Origin: Metallyticus violacea
Taxonomy: Eukaryota > Arthropoda > Insecta > Mantodea > Metallyticidae
DNA: 64,000 nt
Direction: 5' to 3'
NCBI GenBank assembly: GCA_030762175.1
Contig: CM060846.1
Span: 241,275,512 to 241,339,511 of the forward strand
Made by a program: the position numbers and the translations under genes. Positions 1-10,860 of the stretch are shown in pieces (position 1 is the stretch's first letter; each line of letters opens with the position of its first letter). A model generated the notes under the pieces. That model saw only the letters and a program-made list of their open reading frames with translations. It searched no databases and was not told the origin of the DNA.

Positions 1-2816
1 CCTTGTAAGATAAAGGCCCAGGTAAGCCTAGGACAATTCTACGAAATAGTCTATCATGTTTATTCCTTTCCATCTGCCATCTGGTCCCCAAATTTTATTC
101 CATATATCATTTTGCTCTCCACCATTGAGCAATATATTCTCTCTAACCATTTTACTTTCATATTTGGTATTTTGTTTACACAAGATCTGATTAAACTCAT
201 GGCTACTTTTCCTTCTGCTACTGCTTTCTTTTTTGATCTCTCCATTTTCCATTACTAGACAATCAAACATCTTAATAATCAATTTTCTTGACAACTTCAA
301 TTTCTATTCCCTCCCACCACCATTTTTCCTGTTTTTTTTTTTAATTTGGGGCCTTTTTTCATCACCATAATTTTAGATTTGTTTTTATTTATCTTGAGAC
401 CCTATTCTCTACAAAATGTGCCTACAGTTTCTAATGATCGTTTTAATTCTACACTTGTTAAAGAACCTGTTACCAAATCATCTGCAAAGAATGAATGAAT
501 GAATGAATGAATGGTGTTCAATGCCCGTTTTTGCTACAAAGGCACCACAGGCAATGAAAAATGATGATACATGAGATGAGATGATATATTGGGAAAGGAT
601 TTATTTTTAAGGTAGGAAACGTTTCAGGTCTAAGTTTAGGGTACCTCCCCGGCATTTGCCATTTATGAGGACTGAGGAAAACCTGGAAAAAACCTCAGTC
701 AGGAAGGAAGGTCCTGGCGGGATTCGAACCCCAGACCTCATGAGTCTATAAATGACGCCTTAACGGCCTTGGCCACCTGTGGCGGTATCTGCAAAGAGCA
801 GACCCGGTATCTCTATATTGTTTATAGTTGGCAAATGTACATCACCTTTGCTAATTTCTTCTAGAACATAATCAATAAATAGATTGAAGAGAAATAGGTT
901 TAATTTACATCCTTGTCTTAGACCTACATTGTTTGATATTTTTTTCTGTAACCCTCCCTCTTTCATATTTTACAAAATTGTTTTCCTTATAAATATTCTG
1001 AATTAACTTTATAAAATTCTGGCTTACTTATTTCTTTCTCAGTTTAATCCAAAGTGCTTGTCTAGAAACTGTGTCAAAAGCTTTTTCCAAATCCAGAAAC
1101 AACAAATAGATTCTACCTCTTTTGTTACTAAGATATTTATGGACTAATGTTCTAATTATAAAAATTTTGTCAACTGTCCTTTTACCTTTCCTGAAGCCTG
1201 ATTGAAATATTGAAATTTTATTTTCTTTCTTTGTCCATTCTTGTAATCTTTTTGCTAACACTCCAGTGAAGACTTTCCAAATAGTTGAAAGTGAACTAAT
1301 TCCTCTATAGTTTGCTGGGTTCCTAATATCTTCTTTACCTTTATAAACTGGCATTACAATTCTTACTTTCCAATTTTTTGGTATTTTTCCTTATTCAAAT
1401 ATTAAGTTCAATAACCACCCCAGTATGTTTCATCTGTTAAGGTCTTCTACCTTAGCTTTTGAACATTCCCTTGGTATTCCATCTATTCCACATGCTTTGT
1501 TAGGTTTTACATTTTGATTTGTTCCAAAATGCACTGTAGTTTTGCTATCTAATAAGTCTATTTTCCATATATTATCAAAATTCAAATTATCTTTTATAAC
1601 CAAAGTTCTCCCAAAAGATCCTGAAAAAACTTATACAACTCTGTTGGTGATCCATCATCTCCTGCCTTTTTTTTTTTTTTTTTTTTTTGGTGCATTTTAC
1701 CTATCCTTATTTGCTGCCTCATTTAGCTTCTGGCTAAGCTTTTCTTCCCAATCTTCCTTTTTTGCCTCTAATAAGACACCTGTGTCACCATCTTTCTATG
1801 AGGCAATTGTCCCTATCTGTCCCTTCTCCTGTTTGTCTCCAGCATTTCAGCTCTTTCTGTAGCCTTCATTCTTTATTTTAACAGCTATCATTCACTTTTA
1901 GCCTCCCCTCAGACACTTTCATTTTGATTCCTGCTCTTTTAACAGCCTCCTCTACACTGAAAATACGTTCTTAAACTTTTCTATCCTCTAATGATGCTGA
2001 AGAATATCTTTTGCTCCCTCCTACTATCTTCCATCATGTGGGTCTCCATTCTTAATGGAAGGTATTTACTTGCACTTATCATATCCATAATCTCAAAGCC
2101 TACTATACATCTATCTATCCAGACCTAAGGTACATAACATGTAATACATATAACTTTGTCCATTTTTGTTTACAAAAGTGAATTCTTCCCCCCTCATCTT
2201 TCCCTTTTACTCCATTATACATCAAGAAGTTATTCTCTTCATAGAACTCTATCAGGTTTTTGCCCTCATATTGAAAACTTGATCATTTGTATGCTTCTCT
2301 AAATTTGCTTTTATTGGGCCCCAAACATTGAAATCTACCCTAATCTGTTCTTTCCCTATTCTTGCACTTAGATCCCCCACCAGCCTTAATTCTACATCTG
2401 TATAGTTGTTCTGTAGTTCTTCAATGTTTTGTCTCAATTTAATGAAAACATTTGAATTATAAAGGCTTGAAGAGCTAGGTGGGTTATAAACAATACCTAA
2501 ACACACTTGTGTACTTCTTCCACATAAATCACTGAATATACACCATGCACTTTATCACCTCCTAAATGCTTTTCAACCTTAATTTTGAAACTTTTATCTC
2601 TTTTCAGAAATATTTCTATAGCACCAGCCACCTGAACCTTTGCCCCATTTTTCCATAATAATCATACCCAGTAACATTGATAACAGAATTCTTTAATATC
2701 CACGTCTCTATCACTGCTAACACATCTGCCCACTTGATTGTCCCATGAATGTCACCATTTTGTATTTTGGCTATTAATCCTTCAACATTCCAGCATACTA
2801 TAGATAAGGTACGCAA
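1..2816 (-). pseudogene. L1-like LINE ORF2 (endonuclease-reverse transcriptase), degenerate and SINE-interrupted
   Basis: Read on the minus strand, this is the second ORF of a non-LTR retrotransposon, whose product nicks DNA and reverse transcribes its own RNA at the nick. The endonuclease opens near 2816 with SIVCWNVEGL and continues at 2252-2506 with GDLSARIG, a typical apurinic-like endonuclease motif. The RT begins at 1028-1354 with NYRGISSLSTIWK, QSGFRKGKRT and LFLDLEKAFDTV. It continues at 800-966 with GLRQGCK and LFAD. At that point a SINE (491-786) splits the catalytic YADD-like box; the second D and the following LVTGSL resume just left of it at 479. C-terminal RT sequence runs off the left edge. 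Frames change several times and a poly-T run lies at 1668-1688, so this copy is dead. The clade (L1-like) is inferred from the ORF1 type upstream. Confidence 0.85.
491..786 (-). mobile_element. tRNA-derived SINE, family A, copy 1 (full length)
   Basis: This SINE is flanked by a perfect 11-bp target-site duplication, atctgcaaaga, at 480-490 and 787-797. On the minus strand it starts with a tRNA-Leu/Ser-like head: box A TGGCCAAGGCCGTTAAGG, box B GGTTCGAATCC. The body is shared with other copies in the window (cctcagtcctcataaatgg, then the 3' ttaaacacc-type end) and the tail is (ATTC)n. It sits inside the RT catalytic motif of the host LINE. Confidence 0.92.
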
Positions 2817-3001
2817 TCCCTATACTGAATCCTTTCTTGCAAACCTATAGTGCTCCAACTTCGCTTTGCTTCTTGTAAATCTCACCTCTTTATCTGACAC
2901 GACTCTTCGTTCTTCTACCTGCATAATATATACCCCAGGCTTGGAGACTACACTCAATCCTGACTCCCTCCACATATACAGACCAGCCATAGAACCCAGT
3001 G

Positions 3002-3626
3002 CTACTCTGTTGGCATCCTCATGCAGCTGTTGAGGAGAATGTACAATGTGTCTGGTGATGTCATCAGCTGTTCATCTTTTCCCTTCTCTCCTTTTGCAGT
3101 TTCCTCTTCTCCACCACCACCTTGGTTTCCTGGACTTTGATCCTCTCTGCTGGCTGAGCTCACAACTATTGTATTTCGTTCATTCATGTCCTGTTTCTTT
3201 CGGTCTATGAAAATATTCAAACCTCTAACATAGGCAATTTTGCCTTCTTCCCCAAATTTTTTCATTTGCTTCAATAAAGTAGCCATATATTCCCTTTCTT
3301 CTTTCCCATAATCTTGTTCAATAAATATCTTCAAACCGTTTTTTTGTATTTTCCAGCACCATCCATTTAAATTTCATGGTGGTACACTTGACAAGTGTCA
3401 GCCTCGGTCTAACTCCTTTTCTACCTTTTCTAAAGAAATCAAATATGTCCCAGCCCTGTAGTTGGATTCTCACCTTTTCCTTAAATATTTCTTCAATCTC
3501 TTGCCAAGTTCTCTTCTCTTTATTTTCCTGTATTCCAAAAATGATCATATTTACTTTTCTGTTATTTATCTTAACTTTTTCCAACCTCCTTATTTTTCCA
3601 TCATGGTTCGCAAGATCTTGTTCCAC
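3002..3626 (-). pseudogene. L1-like LINE ORF1 (RNA-binding, transposase-22-like)
   Basis: Two overlapping minus-strand frames (3318-3626 and 3002-3334) together read as the ORF1 protein that precedes endonuclease-RT ORFs in L1-like insect LINEs. Recognisable blocks are NMIIFGIQENKE, the basic RKGRKGVRPRLTLVKC (matching the family's RGRPILVK block), IEQDYGKEEREYM (family pattern DEDLSKEERE) and GKIAYVRG. The family protein is a nucleic-acid chaperone that coats the LINE RNA. One frameshift near 3320 breaks the chain. It lies immediately upstream of the ORF2 remnant in the right orientation, so both belong to one insertion whose 5' end is near 3660. Confidence 0.75.
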
Positions 3627-3660
3627 TTTTCACAATCTCTCTCATATCTCGTAGAATAGT

Positions 3661-4126
3661 CTAGTCCAACACTTATGGAGGTCAGAATAAAAACAACAAC
3701 GCTTTGCCCTTCTGGTATTATTTAATTCATATTAAGAAATTATTCAACTTTTGTAATACATAAATTTCCTCAGTCACACTTTCCTTGTTTGTGACAGAGA
3801 TTTTGGTGTGATTGAAATGAAAACGAGAATACTTGCTGTGTTTGACCCAGAAGGATAATTGCCCATTCAGCACTATCAGAATTATGCGCTAAGATCACTT
3901 TGTCTCTGTAGATCCAATAACACAAATACTGAACTTCAGGATGTTAATTGGAAACGACCAACCTATAAGTCTATATAAAAAGCAGCAAGAATTATATTTA
4001 CACATATTCACATCCTTGAAAAACTTTTTGTGTATTCTCATGGCATAAATAAAATCTTTCAGGAGGTGAATACTAGTAAGGGAGAGTGAAACTTTAGTAA
4101 TGATGAAGTTACTATATATATATAAA
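3661..4126. other. Unassigned AT-rich DNA
   Basis: No gene or recognised repeat was seen. A 108-residue open frame on the minus strand at 3895-4221 has no family features and is probably chance. Confidence 0.5.
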
Positions 4127-4548
4127 ATAGGAGATGCCCAAAAGCTTGCAATTCTTAGAAAATTGTGATCATATATTCCTTTATACATATAATTTATTAA
4201 ATATGCCCACACTAATTCCATTTACAATATAACATTAGAATATGTTTCAGGGGCAATTGCTCCCATCAGCTTATTGATCACAAGTGGCATTTAGTGTGAA
4301 CATTTTACAAATTCATTCTTACTGAGAGTATGAAGATGCATCTGGGATATCAGCCTATGCTTATATACTTGTCTTGACCATTCTTCCACAAAGTTTCACT
4401 GGACTTTTTGGGATACTAGAAGATGAGCCTTCATAAAACACTTGAACTCAAAATGAATATATGATCACAATTTTCTTTATATATATATATATATTAGGAG
4501 ATGTCCAAAAGTTGGAAGTTCTTAGAAATTGTGATCATATATTCCTTT
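4127..4548. repeat. Dispersed direct and inverted short repeat around (TA)n
   Basis: A roughly 50-bp unit starting aggagatg and ending tgatcatatattcc occurs at 4129-4178 and again at 4496-4543. Its end also occurs inverted at 4455-4477 (gaatatatgatcacaatttt), next to a (TA)n run at 4478-4494. The second direct copy and the inverted piece form a hairpin centred on the TA run. This could be a MITE-like element or a local rearrangement. Confidence 0.6.
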
Positions 4549-4616
4549 TCATTTTATAGATAAGTCAAAAGTCAAATCTGTTGTACGAGACCCAGAAATT
4601 TCACTACAGATAATCA

Positions 4617-4904
4617 CAACCACAGGTGGCCAAAATCGGTAAGGTGCAGACTTGTGAACGGGAGGTCTCAGGTTCAAATCCAGCCAGGGCTGTCCTCCCT
4701 GAATGAGGTTTCTTCCAGGTTTTCCTCAGTCCTCATAAATGGCAAATGCCAGGAGGATACCCTAAATTAGGCCTGGAAAGTTTCCTTCCTTTGAAAATAT
4801 CCTTTCCTAATATATCATTTGTTTCATGATTCATCAGTGTCTACTGCCTGTGGTGCCTCAGTAGTAAAAATGGGCGTTAAACACTTTTCAAAAAAAAAAA
4901 AAAA
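4617..4904 (+). mobile_element. SINE family A, copy 2 (full length)
   Basis: It is flanked by a perfect 14-bp target-site duplication, actacagataatca, at 4603-4616 and 4905-4918. The head is ccacaggtggccaaaatcgg, box B is GGTTCAAATCC, the body is the conserved family-A sequence and the tail is poly-A of about 15. Confidence 0.92.
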
Positions 4905-4918
4905 ACTACAGATAATCA

Positions 4919-5427
4919 ATTTCAATTATTCTACTTGAACTACCATTTTGCTGTAATTTTATCTAATTTTATAGCTTAAAAATCAATATTAGTGGTTTTG
5001 GTATTAGTTGTCACTACAGTGTAAAATATCCTTACCATCAAAATTTATATCTTATGTGTTTCAAAGGTTCTATGCTCTAGTACATTTCCCTAATATCTAA
5101 AATTGTGGCAGCAAAAGTAAAACCCTGGAGCAGCAAACCAGTTTTAAATCATATTCCTTTGCAGTACCATAACAGAAAAATATTTTAAAAGAATTTCCTT
5201 GAATGTTAAATATCTCTATTTTGGAAGATTTATATAAGCATAATGAAACAAATCTGTCATTTATTTATTCATTCTGATATCAACAAAAGATAATATGAAT
5301 ACAGTGAACAGTTTGCATTTAAGAGAGACATTGACTTGAGGTGTATAATAGAAGATGCTCATTGCTTATCATGGTTTTACCTCTAATGGCTGCCTGTATT
5401 TTTATAAAGTAATTGCTGTGTACGTAC
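4919..5427. other. Unassigned AT-rich DNA, probably intronic or 3' of the host exon
   Basis: No gene or repeat was recognised here. It lies on the 3' side of the minus-strand exon at 5428-5526. Confidence 0.5.
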
Positions 5428-5526
5428 TGTTTCAGATCTCCATAATTTACATGATGGCAGTATTCACACTTCCAGCTGCTAATAACATCCATATTGTCAG
5501 TGATGGCAAGATCTACTCTTCCACAT
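5428..5526 (-). CDS. Candidate host-gene exon with partial RanBP2/NZF-type zinc finger
   Basis: On the minus strand, a pyrimidine-rich acceptor (ttttttctgtttag) precedes a 99-nt segment that ends at a plausible donor (CA|GTACGTAC). Only one frame is open. It starts with 1 nt of a split codon, has 32 codons and ends with 2 nt, so both flanking introns are phase 2. The peptide contains CGRVDLAITDNMDV followed by WKCEYCHHVNYGDLK. The pattern W-x-C-x2-C-x3-N-x6 is the first half of the RanBP2/NZF zinc finger, a ubiquitin- or RNA-binding module; the second Cys pair would have to come from the next exon, which is not seen. Its phase matches the end of the exon at 33016-33222. The gene identity is unknown; without transcript data the exon is a prediction. 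Confidence 0.6.
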
Positions 5527-7331
5527 CTAAACAGAAAAAATAATTAAAATTATCATTTCAAACTTTACTGGTAGATGCTCTTACCAATTTTGAATCTACT
5601 GTTTAAATCACATTTTAATATCTATCAATATTAAAGTTTCATCCTCCTTGTTCTCATATTATTTTATTAATTACTATTTATCATATGAACAGTGTATTAC
5701 GAACTTGTCAGTTGTGCTGGCTATAGGAACATTTTGTAATATTGTGACAGTAACAATGACAAAATTTTCAGTGCTAGAGAGCCTAATAAATAAGAGGAAT
5801 ACAATTAAGACATGTATTCAAAATGAAATCTAAAAGTTTAAAAAATGCTTAATTTGTTCGAATGTTTACGTTTTTCTTGCTTTGAAATGCTGTATACCAT
5901 TTTATGCCTTGCTTGATTAGAGAACTGCTCCCTCTTGCTGCTGCTGTTGCCACTGCTGTGGCTCAGGTTCAATCCCAGCAGCTGTAAGCAAAATATGCCT
6001 AACAAAGCAGCATTCAAGCAGGTTTTCTCTGGTTACTTCATCTCCTATACCACTCATTACGCCATTTCTGTATCCTTACCACCACCACCATCATCATTCA
6101 CTGATTCTCAGTGCATGCATTTCAAATGGATTTACTGCCCTCTGCTGCCCATATGTTGAACTTGCAATGTCTGGCGGGCAAGTGAGTTAGATTAGCAAAC
6201 ACACAACACAAACATATCTTTGCCTACATTCACTCAATTTTGAAGTATGACATAATCTTCTGTTGTAATTAGGTTAAAAGTAAACTGAATTTTATTAATA
6301 GTAACTGCAAAGAAAATCAGTCCTAGCAAATGTATAAAGGGAAATTATGGATACATATTCTCATTAGTTTCATTTTGTGCTAACAATCAGGATGATGTAA
6401 CAAATATTTGGCAGCCATTTATTTTGGAACTAAGCTAAACAAATCATCAGCATTTCTTATGTGCTTCCAAGAGCAAACTGTGTAAGCACATGAAGAGCAA
6501 CAACATTTAATTATTTAAGTTCTGATGACTTTTAATAATTTGCAGAGTTTGAAAATGCAAACATCATGTTAATATTTATTGTTACCTTTAATATTGCATC
6601 TGATAATAAGCAAAATCTGAATATTTATATTTGACATTTGTACTGTCTTAACACTAACTGCCTCCTAATCCACACACCTGCATATCAATTCAAGGCTAGC
6701 GGATGTTCTGTTATAGCATGAATTTATTATGAAAGTGCTTTATGCTGTCAGAGAAGCTTGTAATTTTTGTACTGAATAGGATGGTTTGAGATAGGTGATC
6801 AAAGAAACAATTCTTATTTATGGTATATTTTTAAGAATTTTTTTTCAGAAAAAAAAAGTCAATGGCTATTAAATAGAAAATTCCCATTTTCTTCTTTCCC
6901 ATTAATGAGAATAATTTACAGAACAATGGAAAACAACCCTTTTTTAAGAAAAAATGTAAGGACAAAACATATTTTAACAGAGGGAATTAAATGAAATTGG
7001 TGATTAGTTAGGCCAGACCAAAAGTCACTTATTGGAGTGCCAAAATTTTCTATCTAATGGCTTTAATCTTCATAATTGAAGCCATATTAAATTTGTGTAT
7101 GCTCCAAACTAACCCACCAGACATGGAATTAGAAATGTATTTCTAGTAATTTGGGATAAATCTTCATAAACTCAGTCTGTTCCCATCAAGTTTTGAGTGT
7201 TTAGTTTTATCACTTTCATTGAAACAGTAACATATTGATGCAAAACACCCCCATTCTCCAGCATTATTGCTGTTCTTTTCATACATCAAAAACTGGACAG
7301 AAACTATGAATATTTCCTGTTTCTCACATTA
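5527..7331. other. Unassigned AT-rich DNA (probable intron)
   Basis: I see no coding exon, RNA gene or named repeat. ORFs at 5648-5833 and 5935-6159 are short, lack splice context and show no family motif. Confidence 0.5.
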
Positions 7332-7409
7332 TTAAGAATATCAGAGTGTGCCTTAATTAACAAATAAAGCTTAAGAATATCTGAGTTTGCCTTAATTAAG
7401 AAATAAAGC
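7332..7409. repeat. 39-bp tandem duplication
   Basis: Two adjacent diverged copies of a unit beginning ttaagaatatc and containing gccttaattaa lie at 7332-7370 and 7371-7409. Confidence 0.8.
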
Positions 7410-7640
7410 ATAAATTAATAAGAGACTTTTCTCACTTTCATAGTTGATCTCTATTAGCACTAAACAGTGCTGAAAAAGATTCTAGATATGACAATGTTGT
7501 TTTCCTAAGCAAACTTTTGTACATCCCATTCCTAATGTATTTTCATATCATTATAACATAAGATTTTCCAAAAGTTCCATTCTACAACTTAGAAATGTAT
7601 GTTCAATAAACACATCCAGAATTATTGGGTTACCATTTTT

Positions 7641-7916
7641 CATTGATTATAAAATTAACTCAGAAAGAAATATCAGTTTCATACTAACCCCTTTTGTGAA
7701 ATGATAGAAGAAGAAATGCATAATGTGTTACTTCATGCAGGACAATATCCACTGCATATAAGTCATATCTTTCAATGTCATTGATTATAAAATTAACTAA
7801 GAAAGAAATATCAGTTTCATACTAACCCCTTTTGGGAAATGATAGAAGAAGAAATTCATAATGTGTTACTTCATGTAGGACAATATCCACTGCATATAAG
7901 TCATATCTTTCAATGT
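7641..7916. repeat. 138-bp tandem duplication
   Basis: The unit starting cattgattataaaattaac and ending tctttcaatgt is present twice in direct tandem (7641-7778, 7779-7916) with only a handful of differences, so the duplication is fairly recent. No coding sense is apparent. Confidence 0.9.
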
Positions 7917-8229
7917 CTGCAGTTTGTTTAGTCTTAGGTAACTAAACAGCAGTCATAGTATGTGGCCTTCTAGATATCTTGATTTGAAATCATGGAAAGC
8001 TTATTTACAATGAAAACTTACAAAGTATATCAGAATATTTCCCACAACCTAGATGAACTGAAAGAAAATATTAAGAGAAAAAATTCTAACATTTCATATG
8101 AGGAGCTGCATTGGATTTTCTAAAATATATTTCAAAGATATGAGGCAGATGGGGATTATTTCAAGCATATGATATAAAATAAAGATATTACACTTTTATT
8201 TTTCAAGTGCAGCATGTTTAAACAGCAGT
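7917..8229. other. Unassigned AT-rich DNA
   Basis: No recognisable feature was found between the tandem duplication and the PLE. Confidence 0.5.
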
Positions 8230-9928
8230 AGTTGCAATAAGTAATCGGAAGCTTTCACGGCCGGAGTCAGACTTATAACTAGAAGTTTCTTCCAGGCTTA
8301 GGAGCCGTGGTCTGTTGGAGCTAAGGAGTCCAAACGTTTCATCCTCAACTGTGGAGGTCATCTTCAGTGGTGCGGTCTGAGTCTTCTGGGCGAAGGTCCT
8401 GACATTACTGAAATGCCAGCTGGAGGTGTTATATTTATGTATGAACTGCTTGAAGGGGATTGGTTCGGCTGGAGCAGAGGGGTTGTACTCGGAGGGCGGG
8501 GCATCTCCGTTCTGATCGGTGATTGGTTCGCATGAATTTTGCTAGTGTGGGCTTGTTTTATGTGCTCTAATATCGGATGCCAGGTTTTGCTCAGTTTGAG
8601 AGCCTCTCACTTTTTGTTGAAATTATTAGGATGCTTGTAGATTTCTATGGCTTCGCGTTGTAATCTAGCGTGATAGTATGGTACTGAAGATAGGACAGAT
8701 GTTTCATTGTATTGGATAGTGTGTTTACCGTCTACCCACATAGCATATTCTGCGACCGCGGACTTGTCCGGATGGCCCAGACGGCAACATCTCTTGTGTT
8801 CAGAGATCTGTGTGTTGACGCTTCGTTGAGTGGTGCCTATGTATACAGCACCGCAGGAACAAGGAATCCGGTAGACGCCGGCCGAAACGAGTGGGTCCCT
8901 GGGATCTTTGGCCGAGCGTAGTAAAGTATCAAGTAGGCTTGAAAATGGTTTTGACGTTGTGGCGTTTGAGTAGGCGTCCAATTCTGTCAGTGACCTTGTT
9001 GAAGTACGGCAGGAAGGCAATACCATTGCTCTTGGGCAAATCATGTATGGCCGGGTGGTGTGTGGATGGGCGTATAGCTTGTGCTGTATAACCATTTGAA
9101 GATAGATCCCGTTCCAGATGCCGGAGTTCCTGTTGCAAAGAGTCAGGCTCGGAATGCGAGCAGCGCGGTCAGTGAGGGTCTTTATCATCGCGCGTTTCTG
9201 CTTCGGGTGATGGTTGGAATTTTTGTTCAGATACCGGTTGGTGGGGGGTCGGTTTGCGGTAAACTGTGTGTCCCAGCTTCCCGTCTGGTTTTTCGGTAAC
9301 CAGAACATCCAAGAAAGCTAGTTGGCCGTCTTTCTCTTTCTCAATGGTGAACTGGATTCGTGGATTGATACTGTTGAGATACTGAAGGAAACCATCAAGA
9401 GCTGAGTCTCCGTGACTCCATACGATGAAAGTGTCATCAACATAGCGGTACCATATGGATGGTTTGAGAGCTGCAGAACTCAGAGCCTGAGACTCGAAGG
9501 ACTCCATTAAGAAATACGCAATAACCGGGCTGAGTGGGCTACCCATAGCGACCCCGTAAAGTCTGGTCCCACTGAAAGTAAGTAGTAGTGAGCACGTGAT
9601 GAAACAATGGTAGTATGTCATCTGGAAAGAGATCTTTCAGCTGAGTGATAGCGTCACTTATAGCCCTTGGTAAACGGAGACGACATCGAAGCTCACGAGG
9701 ACATCTTGAGGTTGCAATGTGATGGTCTGTAGTTTCTGTATGAAGTGATGTGAGTCCTTGATGAATGTGTCAGTGGAGCCGATATGCGGTTGCAATAAAT
9801 TGGCTAAATACTGGGCGACCGTGTAGGTAGGGGACCCAATTCCGCTGGCAATGGGTCGTAATGGTACCTCTGCTTTATGTATCTTGGGCAGACCGTAGAG
9901 TTTAGGAGTTTGAGCTTCAGAGCTAGCT
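8230..9928 (-). mobile_element. Penelope-like element, PLE-1 (RT plus GIY-YIG), 5'-truncated and frameshifted
   Basis: The minus strand encodes most of a Penelope-type protein. From the 5' side: PKLYGLPKIHK and PLRPIASGIGSPTY (9800-9920), FDVVSVY (motif A, near 9670), MGSPLSPVIAYF, YRYVDDTFIVW (catalytic YVDD, near 9435) and YRKPTPH. A frame change then leads to the GIY-YIG endonuclease (8620-8900), GVYRIPCSCGAVYIG with SEHKR. PLE proteins couple an RT related to telomerase with this nuclease. The RT N-terminus is missing; the match stops at about 9928, where an inverted piece of the same element begins. At least one frameshift (9169-9308) and a stop after FDVVSVYQGL make it inactive. The 3' untranslated part (8230-8600) carries gctttcacggccgg, a sequence I associate with PLE ends. 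GC content is clearly higher than the surroundings, suggesting relatively recent arrival. Confidence 0.9.
8336..8370 (-). ncRNA. Degenerate hammerhead-ribozyme-like motif in PLE-1 3' region
   Basis: On the minus strand CTGAAGA (8367-8361) is followed by a weak 4-bp CCTC/GAGG stem and then GAAAC (8340-8336) and GTTTGG. CCA before the core can pair with TGG after GTT as helix I. It matches the hammerhead core CUGANGA...GAAA, but helix II is short and unpaired bases flank it. Confidence 0.45.
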
Positions 9929-9985
9929 TTTCAAGCCTACCAGACAAATCAATACTTTATTACGCTCGGCCAAAGACCCCAGGGA
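9929..9985 (+). mobile_element. Inverted fragment of PLE-1 at the junction with PLE-2
   Basis: The sequence ttcaagcctac, then tactttattacgctcggcc, then aaagaccccagggac is the reverse complement, with one 4-nt size difference and some substitutions, of 8896-8944 inside PLE-1. It lies exactly between the truncated 5' end of PLE-1 and the start of PLE-2 homology. Confidence 0.8.
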
Positions 9986-10860
9986 CTATTTAGTGGCATA
10001 TATAGAAAACCTACTCACACTAATAGCAGCTACATTAAATATAACAGTTATAACCCAGTTCCTCATAACCATGCAGTACTATATAGTCTTGCTCACAGGT
10101 TGGTAAATGTCCCCATGAACAGAGAAGAATATGATTTAGAACTGAGCAATATAATAAATATAGCTATAGAAAATGGTTTCAAACAAGAAGTGGTATATAA
10201 GAAAATAAACAGAGCTAGGAACAAAAAAAGAATCAAAGACATCTGTACTCTTATTCCTAACAAGGAAGAAAATAGAATGTACCAAAAATTCACATACCAT
10301 CCATCAACCTTCTACAAATTCCAAAAGATCTTCAAAAAACAAAACATTATATTAACTCCAAAAAACAGTTACTCCATAAAAAATATACCAAATTCTAAAC
10401 TAAAAGAGGACATTCCTTAAGGGAACAAATCAGGAATATATCAGATGAAATGTATCGATTGTGAAAAAATTTACATAGGAAAGACTAAAAGAAACATTAA
10501 AACACGAGCAAAAGAACACATCTGGAACATAAAACAAAGACAGGAAGAAAAATCAGCAGTAGGCTTGGCATTTTTGGAATGAAAAACATAATATAAACAG
10601 GAATCCCAAACTACTTAAAAACATTACAGGGAAAACAGAACTCGCCGTTTGGGAAAACCTTTATATCTGGAAGAACAAATGTAGCATTTTCAACTTTGAA
10701 ATCCCACCAAGTGACATCTTAATACATCCAACCACCACCAGAGACAAACCAAACCACCACGAAGAACAAGGCCGGCAGTCAAACTGGAACTGAAGATGGG
10801 AGCGATTAGCTCCAGAAACTTAGTTTTCCTCTTTTAAAAACTATTAGTGATGTAAGTGTT
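9986..10860 (+). mobile_element. Penelope-like element, PLE-2 (linker and GIY-YIG nuclease only)
   Basis: Plus-strand coding begins inside the post-RT region with GIYRKPTHTNSSYIKYNS and PVPHNHAVLYSLAHRL, the conserved block that follows the RT in Penelope proteins. It runs through a lysine-rich linker to 10418. After a stop, the GIY-YIG endonuclease is readable at about 10430-10580 as SGIYQMKCIDCEKIYIGK with KEHIWNIK, then with frameshifts to WENLYIWKNK and FEIPPSD. The whole RT is absent. The sequence is AT-rich and differs from PLE-1, so it is a different PLE family. The 3' end carries a hammerhead-like motif. Confidence 0.85.
10787..10830 (+). ncRNA. Hammerhead ribozyme-like motif at the PLE-2 3' end
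   Basis: Order on the plus strand: GGAA (helix I, 5' arm), CTGAAGA (10791-10797), helix II TGGGAGC/GCTCCA with one bulged G around loop gatta, GAAAC (10816-10820), a short loop, GTT, then TTCC, which pairs with GGAA to close helix I. This fits a minimal type I hammerhead with a very short helix III, the form reported for Penelope-like elements. Cleavage would be after GTT (a permitted NUH site). It is predicted from the pattern only. Confidence 0.65.

Noticed and set aside
1542..1862. Plus-strand Phe/Ser-rich ORF
   Set aside because: Antisense of the LINE ORF2 with a poly-T run; composition artefact.
8712..9299. Plus-strand open frames over the PLE-1 region
   Set aside because: They are antisense shadows of the Penelope coding strand in a GC-richer segment.
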